64,000 bases of DNA from Clostridia bacterium (GCA_013316055.1 WSNM01000002.1:30883-94882); one strand, 5' to 3'. Shown: positions 44,101 to 52,792, counted from the first letter of the stretch. Notes: generated from the sequence alone by a model not told the origin. Translations and numbers: made by a program.

Positions 44101-44305
44101 CATGGTTGCGGGCAAGGGCGCGGGCGAAATGCTTGCGGGCAACGTAACCCCGTCCCCCGCAGCCGATACCTGCAAATTCTGCAAGGCGGGCGGCAGCTGC
44201 GGCTTTGCCGTGGGTCGCGATGGGGCGGAAAGGAAGAGCGGCTCGGTCAGGTGTACGGAAATAGCCGCGCTTGTCAAAAGCGTAAAGGGGGAAGCCGATG
44301 AATAA
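41171..44305 (+). CDS. addB: AddB subunit of the AddAB helicase-nuclease
   Basis: AddB works with AddA to process double-strand breaks before RecA loading. The 1044 residues carry a UvrD-like N-terminal part without a functional Walker A. The C-terminal nuclease domain has ISPTALETYFLCPYLSFIRQGLR, RIDRVDQSGDMVRVVDYKTG (PD-(D/E)XK with the catalytic Lys), and a final CKFCKAGGSCGFAVG that, with an earlier Cys, forms the AddB [4Fe-4S] staple. ATG 41171 is preferred, giving MIKAVSCAALST. It overlaps addA by eight bases. Confidence 0.94.
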   Translation: MIKAVSCAALSTALEKLKNIVKANEEKQKRTVIFCEDRLSLAAERTVCSAVGGTFLTSVYTFARFLSSEAGKPQNVLSAQGSAMAVRRIIEERKAELKLFKKLSAAGAAQSVYDTIALLYSSRVSAEDVKRASQSGGLLGGKLHDLAIIYAAYEEYLKQSGFIDRNSYLKQLAPVIESSAKIRGSTVVFLGFQAFTSTVTECACAAFTSAEGVWGVFIGGAEDIYVNEALAAFCGAAKDFGGADTEQIIGERNAEAEALRRGLFDPESFYRPSVLSERVHLYEAQDAEEELEFVAASIKKHVLDGNERYAKISVMLPDMDVSERLLARTFKRYRIPYYADRQLPLCEHPLCAFIIDYILCHTSGCRPCDVDGAVASPFFTADRSDKDVFRNYALRLASFRGGVKRAPKQEVCAELGFDFEAVERIRGRFLEGLSVLASNTNKSGICGGIRSLLAYFKAEEKLLSLAEDFRDERPAAAQFNARAYEAVMCVLGEAETLTDKKTPVKELVKILKSGFAAMKISLIPPKADAVFVGDLAATANTGSDVVFAVRLTGDVPEASSDCALLTDREIAALEGVSLNISPKIRQVNARRRETIALNICAFRKHLYLTYPVSSDGEERGKSEIILYAQKLFAADGGNLCPAEIRKYEKAAAYAPYYCSELLPAVRYLQRSSSGAEADSVYEVLCRRGFAKIADAALENTVKHGISRGQKLYLSYGSISPTALETYFLCPYLSFIRQGLRVREREEGVVRAVDTGNFIHSVLQDLAPEVNDVSTEIQLEERARALAEEKLKKPPYSSLTDSKSGRYTADGLIEEAVKISRGMYAQLKNSAFSVSATECVGEVMLDGGVKIYGRIDRVDQSGDMVRVVDYKTGNIDASAAKYYTGAKLQLPLYLLSAAEGRRAVGAYYFPAAIEYKDKQDGIFRLQGFMDGSDEVVSASDSLVQPKGKSAFVDAYLGVKRIDSAMTREDFAAFLEYSRMVAGKGAGEMLAGNVTPSPAADTCKFCKAGGSCGFAVGRDGAERKSGSVRCTEIAALVKSVKGEADE

Positions 44306-47300
44306 GCTTACGGCAGAGCAGTCCGCCGCGGTAGAAAGCGGCGGAAAGGTAATAGTTTCCGCCTCGGCGGGGAGCGGAAAGACCTTTGTTATGATAGAAA
44401 AGCTTGTAAGGGCTATTGTCGGCGGCGCGGATTTGGACGAGATACTCGCCGTAACCTTTACAAAAAAAGCTGCGGCGCAAATGAAGGACAAGCTCCGTTC
44501 CGCGCTGGTTGCACGCATAGACGGCGCGGACGCGGAGGTAAAGGCAAGGCTGAAGGTACAGCTTTCCAAAATTTCCTCTGCGGATATTTCCACAATCCAC
44601 TCCTTTTGCGCGCGGCTCATAAGGACGTATTTTTACGCCTTGGACGTGGACGCGGGCTTTGACATAATTTCCGCGGACGACGCCGTTGCAAGGGATTTGA
44701 AGTCCCGCGCAATGGACGCGCTTTTCGACAGACTGTACGAGGAGGACGACAACAGCTTTAAATTACTTTTAAGCTGTTTTGTAAAAAAGCGCAGCGACAG
44801 CTCGCTCCGCCGTTTAACGCTCGAAGCGTACAACGCCGTCCGCTCCTCGGCATATTACGAAATTCTGCTTGAAAATACGGGCAATTTATATTCGCAAAAC
44901 GGCTTTAAGCTTGTCTGCGAGGAGTATAATAAAATACTTGCAAAGGGCTTTAACCGGCTTATATGTGCGGTGCAAGCCTTTAAAAGCAGCTTTTCCGCGG
45001 GCAAAAATGCGGAAGCCTACAATACCATTTTTGAAGAAATGCTTGCCTCGCTTACGGCATGCGCAAACGGCCCGCTTTTCGACGTCAGACCCCCGCTAAC
45101 CGTAACAAAAAAGCCTGTTTCCCGTGCGGCGGACAGCGCGGAGGACAAGGCGGCAAGCGACTGCTTTAAGGCGTTCAGGGACGAGGTTGCAAAAAAATAC
45201 AAATCGCTTTGCGCCGATTTGGAAAGCGAGGAGGCGGAATACAATTACTTTTTGCAGAGCGGCGGGGTTGCCGTTGCCTTTTCAAAGCTTTTATTGCAAT
45301 TCGATAGGGAGTATGCCGAGGTTAAGCGGGACGAAAACAAGCTCGACTATAACGATTTGGAGCATTTAACCCTCAAACTGCTTGCGGACGAAGCTGTCGT
45401 AAACGAAATAAATTCGCTTTACAAATACATTTTTGTGGACGAATATCAGGACGTGAACCCCGTACAGGAGGAAATTATCTCCGCACTGCGCGGCGAGGTC
45501 TTTCTTGTCGGCGACGTAAAGCAGGCGATTTACGGCTTCCGCGGCAGTCGCTCGCAGTTCTTTTCCGATAAATTCAAGGGCTTTTCCCAAGGCGGCGGCA
45601 GTGCGCTAAGGCTTTCGAACAATTTCAGAAGCTCTGACGGCGTTCTGAATTTCGTCAACGCGCTGTTTTCGGACATAATGCAGCCGCAGTCGTGCGGTAT
45701 AGACTACGCAAACGACGGAGTAATGCTTGCGGGCGGGGGCTATCCCGAGGGCTACGGCAATGCCCGCATACATATTTACGGCAAGGACGAAAAGGAGGAG
45801 CGGCGGCTTGAGGTTTATTCGGTCGCCGCGGACAACCGCCTTACAAGGCACTCCCGCGAGGGGCTTGCCGTGCTGGAAATTGTAGAAAGCGAGCTGAAAA
45901 AAGACCGCTACGATTTAAAGGAGAAAAAGTTCGTGCCCGTGCAGACGGGCGATATATGCATACTTACACGCAAAAACAAGGGCGCCTCTGCCGAGGGTAT
46001 TGTGCGCGCCCTGCGCGACGAGGGCTATTCGGTTTCCGGCGAGCAGCAGCCGAATATCTGCGCTCTGCCGGAGGTAAAGCAGTTCCTCGATATTTTGTCG
46101 CTAATCGACAATGCCGAGCAGGATATTCCCCTTGTTTCCGCCTTGCTTTCGCCGTTGGGCGGGTTTTGCGAGGACGAGCTTGCCGAAATCCGCATAGCCT
46201 TAAAGGACAAAAAAGGGCTGTCCTTCCGCGAATGCTGCCGCGGCTATTGCGCGGTGATGCGTACGCCTATCGCGGAAAAGCTTAATGCTTTTTACAAGCG
46301 CCTCGAACGGCTTCGCTCGCTTTCGGAAATTGCGGATACGGGTGAAATTGCCGACGAGCTGCTTGAAAATTACGGCTTGGAGGCGGCGTACGGTCACGGC
46401 GGCGGCGCAAAGCTTAAAAACGTTTTAAAGCTTACAGACGAGGGCGCACAGCTTTCTCTGTCCGCATTTTTGGATAAAATCAAAACGGGCGGGTACGAGG
46501 TGTCCGCGCCGCTTTCGTCCGTTTCCGACAGTATAAAAATAATGACCATGCACGCGGCTAAGGGGCTGGAATTTCCCGTGGTCATAATTGCCGATATCTG
46601 CAAAACCTTCAAGGGCGCGGATTACAGCGAAATGCCGTTTGACGAGGCGTACGGCTTTGCACCCAAATATTACGACGCCCAAAATATGCTCACCCGCAAA
46701 ACGGTGCTGCGCAGGCTTGTAGCCGCGCGCGCGGACGCGGAGGAGCTGAAAAACGAAATTAACTTGTTTTACGTTGCGTGCACGCGCGCAATGTGCAGCC
46801 TGCATATTCTTGCGGAGGAGGCAAAGCCCTTATCCGTCGGCGGCGCGGCAGACGCCCGCTGTTATGCGGATATGTTCGATATAGGCAAATTTTTCCCCGC
46901 GCCGCTTTCGCCGCACGCTGAATTTTCCGCCGCCGCAAGCAAAACGACGCTTTTATACCGTCCCGACGAAAGGCTGGTAAAGAGGATAGAGGAACGCTTT
47001 TCCGCGCCGTACGGGCACGCGGGCAGTATAGATTTGCCCGTTAAAAGCTCGGCTTCGGCAATACTCAAAATGCGCGACCTCGAGCCGTATTACGCTGAAA
47101 ATAGGCTTTTCGGCGGCGAGGGCGAAACGGGCACGGCGCGCGGCACCGCTTACCACAGATTTTTGGAGCTGTGCGACTTTTCCTTAAAATCCGTTGATAA
47201 AATCGTGGAGGAAATAGAAGGCTTTGCCGTCAGCGGCAGACTTACCGACGAACAGCGCGACCTTCTTGACGCGGCGGAGCTTTCGGAAATTCTTCAAATG

Positions 47301-47627
47301 CCCGTGTTTGCGGATTTGGACGGGGCAAAGCTGTTCCGCGAGCAGGAATTTTTGTGCCGTCTGCCCGCAAACGAAATTCTTCCCGACGTCGTTGCGGAGG
47401 ACGGGGTGCTTGTGCAGGGCGCAATCGACTTGCTTGCGGACCTTGGCGGCGCGGTTAAAATTATCGACTATAAATATTCGCACAAGTCCGACGAACAGCT
47501 TATAAAAACCTATAGGCCTCAGCTGGATTTGTACAAAAAGGCGGTCGCCGTAATTACGGGCGCCGCGCCCGAACAAATAAGCTGTACCATTGTAAACATT
47601 TTTGCGCGCAGACAGATAGATTTATAG
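44298..47627 (+). CDS. addA: AddA subunit of the AddAB helicase-nuclease
   Basis: AddA is the ATP-driven 3'-5' helicase of the AddAB complex, with its own nuclease domain. The 1109 residues show VSASAGSGKTFVMIEKLVRAI (Walker A), SSADISTIHSFCARLIRTYFY, VDEYQDVNPVQEEI (Walker B), VGDVKQAIYGFRGSRSQFF, and IKIMTMHAAKGLEFPVVIIA. The C-terminal nuclease has RGTAYHRFLELCDF, GAIDLLADLGGAVKIIDYKYS and RPQLDLYKKAV. It is coupled to addB. Confidence 0.96.
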   Translation: MNKLTAEQSAAVESGGKVIVSASAGSGKTFVMIEKLVRAIVGGADLDEILAVTFTKKAAAQMKDKLRSALVARIDGADAEVKARLKVQLSKISSADISTIHSFCARLIRTYFYALDVDAGFDIISADDAVARDLKSRAMDALFDRLYEEDDNSFKLLLSCFVKKRSDSSLRRLTLEAYNAVRSSAYYEILLENTGNLYSQNGFKLVCEEYNKILAKGFNRLICAVQAFKSSFSAGKNAEAYNTIFEEMLASLTACANGPLFDVRPPLTVTKKPVSRAADSAEDKAASDCFKAFRDEVAKKYKSLCADLESEEAEYNYFLQSGGVAVAFSKLLLQFDREYAEVKRDENKLDYNDLEHLTLKLLADEAVVNEINSLYKYIFVDEYQDVNPVQEEIISALRGEVFLVGDVKQAIYGFRGSRSQFFSDKFKGFSQGGGSALRLSNNFRSSDGVLNFVNALFSDIMQPQSCGIDYANDGVMLAGGGYPEGYGNARIHIYGKDEKEERRLEVYSVAADNRLTRHSREGLAVLEIVESELKKDRYDLKEKKFVPVQTGDICILTRKNKGASAEGIVRALRDEGYSVSGEQQPNICALPEVKQFLDILSLIDNAEQDIPLVSALLSPLGGFCEDELAEIRIALKDKKGLSFRECCRGYCAVMRTPIAEKLNAFYKRLERLRSLSEIADTGEIADELLENYGLEAAYGHGGGAKLKNVLKLTDEGAQLSLSAFLDKIKTGGYEVSAPLSSVSDSIKIMTMHAAKGLEFPVVIIADICKTFKGADYSEMPFDEAYGFAPKYYDAQNMLTRKTVLRRLVAARADAEELKNEINLFYVACTRAMCSLHILAEEAKPLSVGGAADARCYADMFDIGKFFPAPLSPHAEFSAAASKTTLLYRPDERLVKRIEERFSAPYGHAGSIDLPVKSSASAILKMRDLEPYYAENRLFGGEGETGTARGTAYHRFLELCDFSLKSVDKIVEEIEGFAVSGRLTDEQRDLLDAAELSEILQMPVFADLDGAKLFREQEFLCRLPANEILPDVVAEDGVLVQGAIDLLADLGGAVKIIDYKYSHKSDEQLIKTYRPQLDLYKKAVAVITGAAPEQISCTIVNIFARRQIDL

Positions 47628-47697
47628 GTCAAAAACAGTGTTAATTCGACAATATCCGCGGTCGTTTTTAATTTTTTACGGCTATAATTAATGCGTG

Positions 47698-48324
47698 ATG
47701 TTTTCGGATTTGATTGATAAATTATACAATTTTATAGACGGTATTCCCTTTGACGGGCTTGTTTGGTACGTATGGGGCTCGTATACGGCGATTTTTGTGT
47801 CGGTTTTTGTGCTTACGCTTGCCTCCCGCAGGTTTAAGGCGGTATCAAAACGCCCGTTTTTGTGCTTAACCAACGCATATGCGGGGGTTAATCTTGCCTT
47901 ATATCTTTCCGAGTGCGGGCTTGCGCAGTCGGTAATGATTACCGCGCTGTTCTGGACGGCGGGCTATATTCTGTTTGGCTTGCTTTGCGCCGTGTCAAAA
48001 CAGCCCAAGCCCGAAAAGCGCGAGGCTGCCGCAGGCGGAACGGTGGTAACGGGCTTGCCCGTGCAAATTCAGGCGGCTCCGCCCAAGCCGGTAAAGCAGG
48101 ACATTCCCGCGGCAAAAAACAACGTCAGATTAGAGCACGCGGCCTCGGTTACGGAAAAGCTGCTTTCCAAAAGCCTCGGCAAAACCGACCGTCAAGAGCT
48201 GGAAAAGCTTAAAAATACGCTTGCGGTGCTCAGGATAAAGGGCACGCTTTCACCCGCGGAATCGGAAATTTTAAACGAAAATTTTAACACTCTTTTAAAG
48301 CTTATGGCAAAATACAACGTATGA
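47698..48324 (+). CDS. Hypothetical membrane protein with charged tail
   Basis: A 208-residue protein. Two or three hydrophobic helices lie in the first 110 residues (about 15-45, 62-80 and 86-106), followed by a proline/alanine-rich linker and a basic helical C-terminus (LEHAASVTEKLLSKSLGKTDRQELEKLKNTL). No family is recognised. A TATAAT lies just upstream (47683-47688), giving an almost leaderless mRNA. It has no clear link to addAB. Confidence 0.65.
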   Translation: MFSDLIDKLYNFIDGIPFDGLVWYVWGSYTAIFVSVFVLTLASRRFKAVSKRPFLCLTNAYAGVNLALYLSECGLAQSVMITALFWTAGYILFGLLCAVSKQPKPEKREAAAGGTVVTGLPVQIQAAPPKPVKQDIPAAKNNVRLEHAASVTEKLLSKSLGKTDRQELEKLKNTLAVLRIKGTLSPAESEILNENFNTLLKLMAKYNV

Positions 48325-48410
48325 TTTTTAATAAAAAGCATACAAAAAAACGCTTAAAAACGCAAAAACAGACGTCCGTTTTTTGCATAAATACACCCGA
48401 ATTATCCATA

Positions 48411-48452
48411 TTTAAACCGCCCCGCGTTCGCATGAACGCGGGGCGGTTTAAA
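48411..48452. terminator. Bidirectional terminator
   Basis: A 19-bp perfect stem (48411-48429 with 48434-48452), loop GCAT, lies between convergent genes. The ends AAA/TTT give tracts on both strands. Confidence 0.75.
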
Positions 48453-48454
48453 AC

Positions 48455-48967
48455 TTAAATGGATTTCAGATTTGTCTGTACGTATTCGCCCTGAGCCTCG
48501 GCGGAGGCAAGCACCTCGGCGGTAAGCGGCGTGCCCTTTTTTATTATTACCTTGCCGTCCTTAACCACGTCGGCTTTTATCCGCTTTACACGTTTTACGA
48601 TAGCCACGTCGCCCGTCAGCACGCTGTCGGCGGGGTAAGTTTTTTTGCCTATCTTCGCTTTAAGCAGCTTGTTTTTGGAAAAGGTGTACTCCTCCAAAAA
48701 GCCGAGGTAGGCGCCGTTTTCGTCAAAGCCCGCGCAGCCCAGCCTTAGCGGCTTTGCGGCTTTTATCGCGCTTTCTCTGTCCTCGTAAATAATTTTATTG
48801 TTTTCTACGGAAACAATGCTGTTTATATCGACGACAAACTCGTTTTCGTCCTCGTCCGCGCAGATAAGGCATTCAAGTCTGCCCGCATTTGCGTTGACGG
48901 AAATAATATACCCCTTTTTGCACGCCGTGCTTTCAATCTTTTTTCCGTATAAGTCTGAAACCTTCAT
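48455..48967 (-). CDS. PRC-barrel domain protein
   Basis: A 170-residue soluble protein with two PRC-barrel-like units. It opens with KVSDLYGKKIESTACKKGYIISVNANAGRLECLICADEDENEFVVDINSIVSVENNKIIYED, and a second similar stretch lies around residues 85-120. PRC-barrel proteins of this kind (YlmC/YrrD-like) often act in RNA-related or sporulation contexts, but the role is unknown. GAGGTG lies 6 bases before ATG 48967. Confidence 0.8.
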   Translation of the reverse strand: MKVSDLYGKKIESTACKKGYIISVNANAGRLECLICADEDENEFVVDINSIVSVENNKIIYEDRESAIKAAKPLRLGCAGFDENGAYLGFLEEYTFSKNKLLKAKIGKKTYPADSVLTGDVAIVKRVKRIKADVVKDGKVIIKKGTPLTAEVLASAEAQGEYVQTNLKSI

Positions 48968-49092
48968 ATTTTTCACCTCTGATAATTCTAAGAATAGAAT
49001 ATTTTTGCGCGCGCCGCCGTAACACGCTTTTTGCTTGATAAAAAGCTGTTATTTTGTCGATTTTATATTTTTTTGAATGTCGGCGCAAAAAA

Positions 49093-49143
49093 GTTTACAT
49101 ATGACTTGACAGGTGTAAACTTTAAGTGTAAACTGCATATAAT
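49093..49143 (+). promoter_or_regulatory. nadB promoter with NiaR-like half sites
   Basis: GTTTACA (49093-49099) is mirrored by TGTAAAC at 49114-49120 and 49127-49133, with a TATAAT at 49138-49143. ACAGGTGTAAA around 49110 resembles reported NiaR operator halves. The sites overlap the expected -35 region, suiting niacin-dependent repression by the niaR gene of the same operon. Confidence 0.6.
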
Positions 49144-49169
49144 ATTTAAAAAACCGAACGGTACTGAAT

Positions 49170-50480
49170 TTGAAGGATAAATACGACGTTATAATTGTCG
49201 GCGCGGGCGTGGCGGGGCTTAACTGCGCGCTGCACCTTCCGCGCGACAAGCAAATATTATTAATCTGCAAGGGTAATGCGGAAAAAAGCGACAGCTATCT
49301 TGCACAGGGCGGCATCTGTTGTATGCAGGGCGAGGACGATTTTGAAAGCTATTTTGCGGACACAATGCGCGCGGGGCATTCGAAAAACAATCCCGCCGCG
49401 GTGGAGTGCATGGTAAAATCCTCGCCGCAGATTATAGACGAGCTGCTCGCGCTTGGGGTAGAGTTCGCAACAAAGCCCGACGGCACGCTTGACGCCACGC
49501 GTGAGGGCGGACATTCCAAAAACCGCATCTGCTTCCATAAGGACTGCACGGGTAAGGAAATAACCTCGTGCCTTATGCGCCACGTTTCCGCATTGCCAAA
49601 CGTGGAAATCCGCACCGATACTACCATGCTCGATATTATTTCCGACAATAACGAGTGCTTTGGAATTGTAGCCGCGGACAACGCAAGCGGAAAAATTTAT
49701 AAGGCTTTTGCCGACTACACTGTTTTTGCGTGCGGAGGAATAGGCGGAATTTTTTCGCATTCCACAAACTTCCGTCTGCTTACGGGCGACGGCGTGGCAA
49801 TCGCGCTTAAACGCGGCGTTGCGGTTGACAATATAAGCTATATACAAATTCACCCTACCACGCTGTACACGGCAAGGGAGGGAGAGCGGTGCTTTTTGAT
49901 TTCGGAATCGGTGCGCGGCGAGGGGGCGGTTTTGCGGGATAAAAATTTCAACCGCTTCTGCGACGAATTACAGCCCCGCGACGTGGTAACCGCGGAAATT
50001 TTAAAGCAAATGAAAAAGGACGGCACAAGGCACGTTTGGCTGGATATGCGGCCGATTGACCCCGAGGAGGTGAAAACGCACTTCCCCTGCATTGTGGAGC
50101 AATGCAAAAAGGAGGGATACGACGTGTTTAAGGAGTGCATACCCGTAGTGCCCGCCCAGCATTATTTTATGGGCGGAATACGCAGCGGGCTTGACGGGCG
50201 CACCACCATGCAAAGGCTTTACGCCGTGGGCGAAACGTGCTGTAACGGCGTGCACGGGGCTAACAGGCTTGCTTCTAATTCACTTTTGGAAAGCTTGCTT
50301 TTTGCAAAGCGCGCGGCGCAGGATATAGCGGAAAATTATTCGGCTTTTAAGCAATTGCATGCCGAATATGCCGCGGATAAGCTTGTTTTAAGCGATTATT
50401 CCGACCCGAAGGCGCTGCTTAAGGAATATAAAAATTTACTGCTTGCCGCGATTGCGGAGGGCAAAGGAGAGTTGAAATGA
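49170..50480 (+). CDS. nadB: L-aspartate oxidase
   Basis: NadB oxidises aspartate to iminoaspartate, the first step of de novo NAD synthesis. The 436 residues begin with FAD-binding VIIVGAGVAGLNCALHL, then DSYLAQGGICCMQGEDDFE, TREGGHSKNRICFHKDCTGKEI and GVHGANRLASNSLLESL. It starts with TTG directly at the FAD motif; no better start exists. It lacks most of the C-terminal helical domain of the roughly 530-residue enteric enzyme. The stop overlaps nadC. Confidence 0.93.
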   Translation: MKDKYDVIIVGAGVAGLNCALHLPRDKQILLICKGNAEKSDSYLAQGGICCMQGEDDFESYFADTMRAGHSKNNPAAVECMVKSSPQIIDELLALGVEFATKPDGTLDATREGGHSKNRICFHKDCTGKEITSCLMRHVSALPNVEIRTDTTMLDIISDNNECFGIVAADNASGKIYKAFADYTVFACGGIGGIFSHSTNFRLLTGDGVAIALKRGVAVDNISYIQIHPTTLYTAREGERCFLISESVRGEGAVLRDKNFNRFCDELQPRDVVTAEILKQMKKDGTRHVWLDMRPIDPEEVKTHFPCIVEQCKKEGYDVFKECIPVVPAQHYFMGGIRSGLDGRTTMQRLYAVGETCCNGVHGANRLASNSLLESLLFAKRAAQDIAENYSAFKQLHAEYAADKLVLSDYSDPKALLKEYKNLLLAAIAEGKGELK

Positions 50481-51322
50481 ACCTGAATGCCGACAAATAT
50501 ATAAGGCTTGCGCTCGAAGAGGACATAACAAGCGGCGATATCAGCACCGACGCTGTAATTACGGAATACAAAAAGGGCGCGGTTTCGCTTATCTGCAAGC
50601 AGAGCGGCGTTATCTGCGGGCTTTCCGTTTTCGAGCGCGTTTTTAAAATTTTGGACGAAAAGGTCGAGGTTGAATTTTTTGCCAAGGACGGCGATAGGGT
50701 TGAAAAAGGTCAGCATATTGCCGAGGTAACGGGCGATATACGCGCGCTGCTGTCCGGCGAGAGAACGGCGTTGAACTTTTTGCAGAGAATGAGCGGGATA
50801 GCCACCTATACGGCGGAGGTTGCCGCGCTTTTGAAGGGCAGTAAGACCAAGCTTTTAGATACCCGCAAGACGACCCCGAATATGCGCATTTTCGAAAAGT
50901 ATGCGGTGAAGTGCGGTGGGGGCAACAACCACCGCTATAACCTTTCGGACGGGGTTATGCTTAAAGACAACCACATAGGCGCGGCGGGCGGAATAAAGCA
51001 GGCGGTTGCCGCAGCGAAAGCGCATTGCTCGTTTGTGCACAAAATCGAGGTGGAGGTTGAAAGCCTTGAAATGTGCGCGGAGGCTGTGGAGGCGGGCGCG
51101 GATATAATTATGCTTGACAATATGTCCGTCGCGGATATGAAAAAGGCCGTTGCGCTTATCGATGGCCGCGCGCTTACCGAGTGCAGCGGCAACGTCACCC
51201 GCGAGAATATCAAAAATATTACGGACGCGGGCGTGGACTTTGTTTCGAGCGGGGCGCTGACCCATTCTGCGCCCATACTCGACTTGTCGCTTAAAAATTT
51301 ACACCCCGTGGAGGAGAAATGA
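50477..51322 (+). CDS. nadC: Nicotinate-nucleotide pyrophosphorylase (carboxylating)
   Basis: NadC turns quinolinate and PRPP into nicotinate mononucleotide. The 281 residues have ALEEDITSGDISTDAVI, LSGERTALNFLQRMSGIAT, KLLDTRKTTPNMRIFEKYAVKCGGGNNHRYNLSDGVMLKDNH and VEVESLEMCAEAVEAGADIIMLDNM. It starts in an ATGA overlap with nadB. No nadA (quinolinate synthase) is present between or after these genes. Confidence 0.96.
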   Translation: MNLNADKYIRLALEEDITSGDISTDAVITEYKKGAVSLICKQSGVICGLSVFERVFKILDEKVEVEFFAKDGDRVEKGQHIAEVTGDIRALLSGERTALNFLQRMSGIATYTAEVAALLKGSKTKLLDTRKTTPNMRIFEKYAVKCGGGNNHRYNLSDGVMLKDNHIGAAGGIKQAVAAAKAHCSFVHKIEVEVESLEMCAEAVEAGADIIMLDNMSVADMKKAVALIDGRALTECSGNVTRENIKNITDAGVDFVSSGALTHSAPILDLSLKNLHPVEEK

Positions 51323-51828
51323 GGTCGGAAAGGCGCAGAGAAGAGATTTTAAGCCTTATCGGCAATACCGAAAACCCCATTCCCGCCAGCGTTTTAAAGG
51401 AGCGGTTTAATGTTTCGCGTCAGGTTATCGTACAGGATATAGCCATTTTACGCGCAAACGGATACGATATTACTTCCACTAACCGCGGTTACGTTTTAGG
51501 GCGAACCGCAAGGGCGCTGCGCGTTTTTAAGTGCAGACATTCCTTTGACGAAATTGTGGACGAGGGTATGCTGATTATCGAAGCGGGCGGAAGGATAGAG
51601 GATATTTTTGTGAACCACCGCGTTTACGGCAGAATTTCCGCGCGGCTGGACTTGCAGAACCGTATGCACGTTGAAGAGCTGTACCGCTCGCTCGTTTCGG
51701 GCGCGAGCAAGCCGCTTATGAGCGTGACGGACGGCTATCATTATCACACCGTTTCGGCGGAAAGCGAGGAAATGCTTGACGAAATCGGTAAAATTCTGCG
51801 CGAAAATAAATTTTTGATAGAAATTTAA
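51319..51828 (+). CDS. niaR: NiaR transcriptional repressor (HTH plus 3H domain)
   Basis: NiaR (YrxA) represses NAD synthesis and niacin uptake genes when niacin is bound. The 169 residues have an N-terminal HTH_11 (LIGNTENPIPASVLKERFNVSRQVIVQDIAILRANGYDI) and the 3H domain with its histidines at CRHSFDEIVDEGM, NHRVYG and GYHYHTVS. It overlaps nadC by four bases and probably regulates the nadB promoter. Confidence 0.95.
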   Translation: MRSERRREEILSLIGNTENPIPASVLKERFNVSRQVIVQDIAILRANGYDITSTNRGYVLGRTARALRVFKCRHSFDEIVDEGMLIIEAGGRIEDIFVNHRVYGRISARLDLQNRMHVEELYRSLVSGASKPLMSVTDGYHYHTVSAESEEMLDEIGKILRENKFLIEI

Positions 51829-51839
51829 AGGTTTTTATA

Positions 51840-51926
51840 ATGTATAAAAAAGCGGCGGGCGCAGAGAGCTATGCGTGGCAACAGCTTGTTTTATTGCCTT
51901 GTTACGGTATATTGATTGTACGGTAA
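51840..51926 (+). CDS. 28-aa frame after niaR, possibly a truncated gene
   Basis: ATG 51840 follows an AAAGG site 11 bases after niaR and codes MYKKAAGAESYAWQQLVL, then LPCYGILIVR, before a stop. Base composition is still host-like. It may be the broken 5' end of a further NiaR-operon gene interrupted by the AT-rich insertion that follows. Confidence 0.35.
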   Translation: MYKKAAGAESYAWQQLVLLPCYGILIVR

Positions 51927-51947
51927 ACAGTAATTTATAGGTGTAAG

Positions 51948-52688
51948 ATGGAATATAAAGAATATGGTTCAAAGAATAAAGATATTATAATTTTATTGCA
52001 TGGTGGTGGTCTTTCTTGGTGGAATTATATAGATGAAATAGGATTGCTTGAAGATGAATTTCACATAGTCATTCCTATACTAGATGGACATTCGAATAGC
52101 GATACAAATTTTACTTCTATTGAAAGTAATGCTTTAGAAATAATAAATTTTATAAATGATAATTATAATGGGAAAGTAAAACTAATTGGAGGGCTATCAT
52201 TAGGAGGACAAATATTGTTAGAAATACTATCTAAAAATCCTAATATATGTGAATATGCTATTGTTGAAAGTGCTTTGACAATTCCTATGAAATTTACTTA
52301 TAAAATGATAGAGCCAACATTTAATTTATTATATTGTTTAATAAGTAAAAAATGGTTTTCAAAACTACAGTTTAAAAGTTTAAAACTTAAAAACAGTTTG
52401 TTTGATATATATTATGAAGATACTTGTAAAATTACAAAAGATAATTTAATTGCTTTTATGAAGTCAAATTCTAGTTATGAAGTCAAAGATACTTTATCAC
52501 ATACTAGAGCAAAAGTTCTTGTATTAGTTGGAAGTAAAGAAAGACCTATTATGAAAAAATCGGCAACTAAAGTTGCTGATTTAATACCCAATAGTGAACT
52601 TGATGTATTACAAGGGTATTATCATGGGGATATTAGCATAAATCATGCAGATGATTATGTTGAGAGGGTAAAAAGATTAGTTCGTTAA
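51948..52688 (+). CDS. Alpha/beta hydrolase, AT-rich, probably transferred
   Basis: A 246-residue serine hydrolase: ILLHGGGLSWWNYIDEIGLL (oxyanion region), IGGLSLGGQILLEIL (nucleophile GLSLG), and GYYHGDISINHADDYVERV (catalytic His). It has no signal peptide. The substrate is unknown. Base and codon use are strikingly different from all neighbours: AT-rich throughout, with many TTA, ATA and AGA codons. It splits the NAD gene cluster, lying between niaR and pnuC. It is very likely a recent acquisition from a low-GC Firmicute. Confidence 0.85.
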   Translation: MEYKEYGSKNKDIIILLHGGGLSWWNYIDEIGLLEDEFHIVIPILDGHSNSDTNFTSIESNALEIINFINDNYNGKVKLIGGLSLGGQILLEILSKNPNICEYAIVESALTIPMKFTYKMIEPTFNLLYCLISKKWFSKLQFKSLKLKNSLFDIYYEDTCKITKDNLIAFMKSNSSYEVKDTLSHTRAKVLVLVGSKERPIMKKSATKVADLIPNSELDVLQGYYHGDISINHADDYVERVKRLVR

Positions 52689-52716
52689 ATTTCAATTTAT
52701 CTTACTTAGTAGATTA

Positions 52717-52755
52717 AAAAACACTCTCGGAACAACTCGTCCGAGAGTGTTTTCT
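52717..52755. terminator. Terminator, hydrolase / pnuC
   Basis: ACACTCTCGGA (52721-52731) pairs with TCCGAGAGTGT (52740-52750) with A-rich and T-rich flanks, between convergent stops. Confidence 0.75.
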
Positions 52756-52792
52756 CATCGTTTAAAAGAGCAACTCTTAAAAATTTAGTTTT

